Shown here in pieces: positions 5,387 to 7,297 of a stretch of 7,297 nucleotides of DNA. The DNA is from Pseudomonadota bacterium (lineage in GTDB: Bacteria; Myxococcota; Myxococcia; Myxococcales; Myxococcaceae): assembly GCA_023424585.1 (NCBI GenBank), contig JAFADT010000853.1:1-7297 (forward strand). The letters run 5' to 3'. The position numbers were made by a program, and so were the translations under genes. How positions within the stretch are numbered: position 1 is the first letter of the stretch; every line of letters begins with the position of its first letter. The notes below the pieces were generated by a model. That model did not search any database and had not been told where the DNA came from. It saw only the letters and a program-made list of their open reading frames with translations.

Positions 5387-6754
5387 CTACGACACCGCGG
5401 GCGCGGCCGGGCGCGGCGTGGAGGGCGCCACGGGGTAGTGCGCCTCCTTGCCGAAGGGCTGGTCGAAGAGGTGCGGATCCGACTGGCGCGAGCGGAAGAG
5501 GTCCACGATGTAGTTCATCCGCTGGTCCAGCCTGCTCCAGTCCTTCGCGGCGGTGCCGGTGAGGCTGTCGGGCGTCTTGTCCAGGCGGGCCAGCAGCTCC
5601 TTCAGCTTCGGGTCCTCGATGGTGCGCAGGTGCGGCGGGAAGAGCGTGGACTCCATGCCGGCGGGGGGCGGCAGGTCGTTGCCCAGCTTCAGCGCGCCGC
5701 CGGGCACCGCGAGCTTCATCATGTGCTCGGTGGCGATGCCCCGGAACACGCCGGCCAGCTTGTCCACCAGCGGGTTGACGACGAGGTCCACCGCGCCCGA
5801 CTTGATGGCCGCCCTGGCGGCGAGGTTGGCGGGGAAGGGCAGGGCGCTGGCGCCCGCCTCGATGCTCTTCTTGAGGATGTTGGCGAAGACCTCCTTCACC
5901 GGGGCGTTGAGGGCCTTCTCCACGAAGCCCTGCAGCTGCGTCTGCTCGTGCAGGCCCACGGTGTCGTTGGCCCGGAGCATCAGCTCGGCCTTCGCGTTCG
6001 GGTCCTTCTCGAACATGGCCTGCGCGTAGGTGCCGAAGGCCTCCTTGAGCAGCGGCTTGTCCGCCGGGAAGCCGTCCAGGTACTTCTGGAGCTTGGCGGG
6101 GTCCAGCTGGGTGTCGCCCTGGAAGGTCTCCACGAAGCGGGCGAACTCGTGGCCCACCTCGCGGAAGACGAACTGGTTGCCGTCGCCAATGGCCTTGCTG
6201 ACGTCGTTGAGCGCGTCCGCGCCGGCCTTGGCGATGTCGCCGGTGGGCATGGCGGGCAGGCCCAGCTTGCGCAGCAGGTCGTCCACCTTGGACATGGCCT
6301 CGCCCATGACGCCGCCGCCCTTGAGGACGTCCACGAAGGCCTTGGGCATGTCCTCCTGGCGGATGCTCACGCCGGCCTGCTTCGAGGCCCAGGTGGCGAA
6401 GGTGGACCAGTTGGCGTTCTCCTTGCCCAGGAGCGTGCCCATGGCGTCGGACAGGTCGTGGTAGCCCTGGGTGATGGCCAGGTTGCGCGCCACGGGGTCC
6501 TGCATCGCGGCGATGTTCGCCACGTCCGCGGCGGTGGGGTAGCTGCCCGGCGTGGGGCGCGGGCCGCCCTGCTGGGGGGCCGCGGCGGGGGTGGACAGGG
6601 CCACCGGGGCCTTTCCGGCCTTGGGCGACTCGAAGAGGGAGGCTCCCTGGCCAGCGCCGGGCTTCACCTCGTTGCGGGGGCGCGGCGGGAGGGCCGGCTC
6701 CTGCGGGCGGGGCGTCAGAGGGGTGGGGCGCGGGCCGATCATCGGAGGAGTCAT
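5387..6754 (-). CDS. Conserved-looking protein of unknown function, translationally coupled to pxpC
   Basis: I cannot name this 455-residue protein. Residues 1-75 are Pro/Ala/Gly-rich and probably disordered, with no signal peptide or membrane segment, so it is likely cytosolic. Residues 78-430 look like a compact helical domain with motif-like spots: ENANWSTFATWASKQAG (112-128), VFREVGHEFARFVETF (196-211), NDTVGLHEQTQLQ (263-275) and RLDQRMNYIVDLFRSRQ (408-424). His269-Glu270 with Gln271 and His202-Glu203 could be functional polar residues, but no known catalytic or metal motif is recognised. The Pro-rich style returns in the last 15 residues. It contains no cysteine. ATG 6754 is supported by a 4-base ATGA overlap with the pxpC stop, which suggests translational coupling. 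ATG 6742 is a less likely alternative. Two small hairpins follow the gene. Confidence 0.8.
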   Translation of the reverse strand: MTPPMIGPRPTPLTPRPQEPALPPRPRNEVKPGAGQGASLFESPKAGKAPVALSTPAAAPQQGGPRPTPGSYPTAADVANIAAMQDPVARNLAITQGYHDLSDAMGTLLGKENANWSTFATWASKQAGVSIRQEDMPKAFVDVLKGGGVMGEAMSKVDDLLRKLGLPAMPTGDIAKAGADALNDVSKAIGDGNQFVFREVGHEFARFVETFQGDTQLDPAKLQKYLDGFPADKPLLKEAFGTYAQAMFEKDPNAKAELMLRANDTVGLHEQTQLQGFVEKALNAPVKEVFANILKKSIEAGASALPFPANLAARAAIKSGAVDLVVNPLVDKLAGVFRGIATEHMMKLAVPGGALKLGNDLPPPAGMESTLFPPHLRTIEDPKLKELLARLDKTPDSLTGTAAKDWSRLDQRMNYIVDLFRSRQSDPHLFDQPFGKEAHYPVAPSTPRPAAPAVS

Positions 6755-7297
6755 GCCCCCAGTATCGGCCGGGCCGGGGCCGAAGTTGCCCCGTCCGACC
6801 TGGCGGGGTGGGTCTTCCAGGCGTCTCGGGCCACTTCGAGGGTGACGGCCTGGAGGCGCACCGGGGCGCCCGGGCGGCGAGCCCCCAGGCGGCCCCAGTC
6901 CGCGCGGATGACGGCGGCGATGAGCGGGTAGCCCCCGGTGGTGGGGTGGTCCGGGCCCAGCACGATGGGCGTCCCGGAGAGGGTGACCTGGATGGCGCCG
7001 CGCACCATGGGCCGTGACGTGCCGGTGCCCTCGTCGCCGTGGGGCACGCGAGGCCCGTCCAGCCGCTGGCCCACGCGGTCGCTGGAGGGCGACACGGTGA
7101 AGGTGCTCCCCAGGAGGAGCGCCACGGCCGCGTCGTCGAAGCGGGGCGCGTCCGGGCCCAGGAGCACCCGCAGCGAGGCCTGGGGGTCCAGGGCTTCCGC
7201 GAGCCGCGCCTGGTCGGCTTCGGGAGAGGCGCCGCCCGGCGTGGCGGGGCCCAGCGGGAGCAGGTCGCCGGCGCGCAGGGGCCGGCCCTCCCAGCCG
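6751..7297 (-). CDS. pxpC: PxpC, 5-oxoprolinase subunit C (KipA/biotin-dependent carboxylase-like), C-terminal part
   Basis: The frame enters from the right edge and gives 181 residues ending at TGA 6751-6753, so the N-terminus lies outside the window. The PxpC/KipA/YbgK family signature is clear: GWEGRPLRAGDLLPLG at the start, SDRVGQRLDGP in the middle, GAIQV followed by GTPIVLGPDHPTTGGYP, and the closing ADWGRLGARRPGAPVRL. With PxpA and PxpB this protein opens 5-oxoproline to glutamate using ATP in the cytosol. PxpA and PxpB would be expected just upstream, beyond the right edge. The last 25 residues extend past the usual end with a Pro/Ala/Ser-rich tail. The stop overlaps the next start by 4 bases. 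The partial state is due only to the window border. Confidence 0.88.
   Translation of the reverse strand, partial: GWEGRPLRAGDLLPLGPATPGGASPEADQARLAEALDPQASLRVLLGPDAPRFDDAAVALLLGSTFTVSPSSDRVGQRLDGPRVPHGDEGTGTSRPMVRGAIQVTLSGTPIVLGPDHPTTGGYPLIAAVIRADWGRLGARRPGAPVRLQAVTLEVARDAWKTHPARSDGATSAPARPILGA

Noticed and set aside
4703..6931. 742-codon plus-strand open frame spanning three minus-strand genes
   Set aside because: It crosses three separate genes and two intergenic gaps on the other strand, and its translation is Val/Ala/Gly/Arg/His-rich with no domains. It is a shadow of high GC content.
1..7297. CRISPR arrays, tRNA or rRNA genes, insertion sequences, attachment sites
   Set aside because: No regularly spaced repeats, cloverleaf-like or rRNA-like sequence, transposase-like protein or terminal repeats were seen; the window is ordinary chromosomal coding DNA.

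Overview
The window is very GC-rich, with G or C at most third codon positions, and it encodes a sigma-54 activator of a type that is numerous in myxobacteria. The gene set and style fit a myxobacterium of the Myxococcaceae (Myxococcus or Corallococcus type). That placement is inferred from composition and protein resemblance; no search was run. Coding density is high and no gap between genes exceeds about 235 bases.

Left part, minus strand (1-2834): in transcription order ahpC (2834-2280), ahpD (2273-1746), a strong intrinsic terminator (1714-1676), dps (1633-1151) and the 5' part of a PLP-dependent class I/II aminotransferase (from 1106, running off the left edge). AhpC and AhpD form a thiol peroxidase pair. 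AhpC carries a Cys-Pro-Cys resolving motif and AhpD a Cys-Glu-Met-Cys motif, the arrangement known from actinobacterial AhpC/AhpD. Dps is a ferritin-like mini-cage that oxidises and stores iron using peroxide. Together they form a peroxide, peroxynitrite and iron defence block.

Centre, plus strand (3068-4663): a GAF-AAA+-Fis sigma-54 activator is transcribed divergently from ahpC. Between them lies a near-consensus -24/-12 sigma-54 promoter pointing at ahpC (2909-2924), with several inverted repeats behind it that could be activator sites. The GAF domain lines up with the nitric oxide sensor NorR. It keeps five residues implicated around the NorR non-haem iron (equivalents of D96, D99, H111, C113 and D131) but has Ser where NorR has the critical R75. 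This suggests a local circuit in which an iron- or thiol-based GAF sensor switches on AhpCD through sigma-54. It is the most interesting feature of the window.

Right part, minus strand (4700-7297): the C-terminal part of pxpC (5-oxoprolinase subunit C) enters from the right edge. Its stop codon overlaps the start of a 455-residue protein of unknown function. After two small hairpins comes a 196-residue, signal-peptide-bearing, highly charged helical protein that appears to be built from an internal duplication. Its end converges on the activator gene across a 36-base gap holding a perfect 10-bp hairpin.
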